DNA of 6,430 nucleotides from JBDKGV01 sp039798005 (GTDB lineage Bacteria > Fibrobacterota > Fibrobacteria > UBA5070): NCBI GenBank assembly GCA_039798005.1, contig JBDKGV010000201.1, positions 1 to 6,430 on the forward strand. The letters are read 5' to 3'. The position numbers and the translations under genes were made by a program. Numbering within the stretch: the stretch's first letter is position 1; every line of letters starts with the position of its first letter. The notes under the pieces were generated by a model. The model was not told where the DNA came from. It was given only the letters and a program-made list of their open reading frames with translations, and made no database searches. Below are positions 6,212-6,430 of this stretch, in pieces.

Positions 6212-6430
6212 TCAGTACCGCAAGGTGGAGAGAAACGTCGCGAGCTGCTCGTAGGTGCCGGTGAAGCCTTGGGTCATCGACTCGAAGGCCCCGGCAAAGG
6301 CTGCCTGCTCCTCCGGCGTGGCCTCCCAAGGCACGATTGAGAGCTGCATGGCGGTGCGACCGCTGCGGGCCTCCAAGGTCACGGTGGCCTGCATGTGCAA
6401 GGGCCAGACGGGAGCCATCGGATGGCGGAC
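6212..6430 (-). CDS. SRPBCC/AHSA1-like protein, C-terminal fragment
   Basis: The last 72 residues of a protein that begins outside the window. The sequence VRHPMAPVWPLHMQATVTLEA is the late beta-strand region and the final FESMTQGFTGTYEQLATFLSTL is the long closing helix of the SRPBCC fold, as in small Activator-of-Hsp90-homolog-like (AHSA1, START-type) proteins. These are cytosolic ligand-binding proteins of mostly unknown ligand. Genes of this type commonly neighbour DoxX and VOC genes, as here, often with an ArsR regulator upstream. Such a regulator would lie beyond base 6430 and cannot be seen. The frame stays open to the window edge, so the 5' end is missing through truncation and not by mutation. 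Confidence 0.8.
   Translation of the reverse strand, partial: VRHPMAPVWPLHMQATVTLEARSGRTAMQLSIVPWEATPEEQAAFAGAFESMTQGFTGTYEQLATFLSTLRY

Overview
The window is GC-rich bacterial chromosome, and every gene I can support lies on the minus strand. Lipobox-type lipoproteins, an EttA-type ABC-F protein and a MoxR/DUF58 pair suggest a diderm (Gram-negative) bacterium. The FlgD-Ig-type lipoprotein is a style common in Fibrobacterota, Gemmatimonadota and similar phyla. The sequence alone does not fix the phylum, so I only lean toward such an under-sampled high-GC diderm. I see no phage, transposase, CRISPR, toxin-antitoxin or rRNA/tRNA content.

Reading in the direction of transcription (high to low coordinates), the right end holds a small-protein cluster. 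It comprises the C-terminus of an SRPBCC/AHSA1-like protein (6212-6430, cut by the window edge), a hairpin, a predicted promoter, a four-helix DoxX-family membrane protein (5687-6097) and a PhnB-like VOC protein (5202-5630). Next comes a lipoprotein metallo-beta-lactamase-fold hydrolase of the NAPE-PLD/RomA type (4059-5072). It is bracketed by two imperfect direct repeats (5141-5177 and 4018-4051). After it lies a stretch rich in stem-loops (3902-4058).

The centre is a complete ettA (2086-3774), the ABC-F translation factor that gates early elongation according to energy status. After a 272-base gap with two hairpins and a plausible promoter comes a short lipoprotein with an FlgD-like Ig domain (1352-1813). 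The left end is a MoxR AAA+ ATPase (252-1169) overlapping by four bases the start of a DUF58-type protein that runs off the window. This is the classic MoxR-DUF58 module.

The genes are mostly unrelated housekeeping or stress-type units, each with its own leader. The likely co-transcribed groups are moxR-DUF58 and doxX-VOC, the latter perhaps with the SRPBCC gene. I found no convincing new multi-gene system. The most interesting non-coding signals are an identical 17-base motif upstream of both ettA and the FlgD-Ig lipoprotein gene, and the direct repeats and hairpins around the MBL gene.
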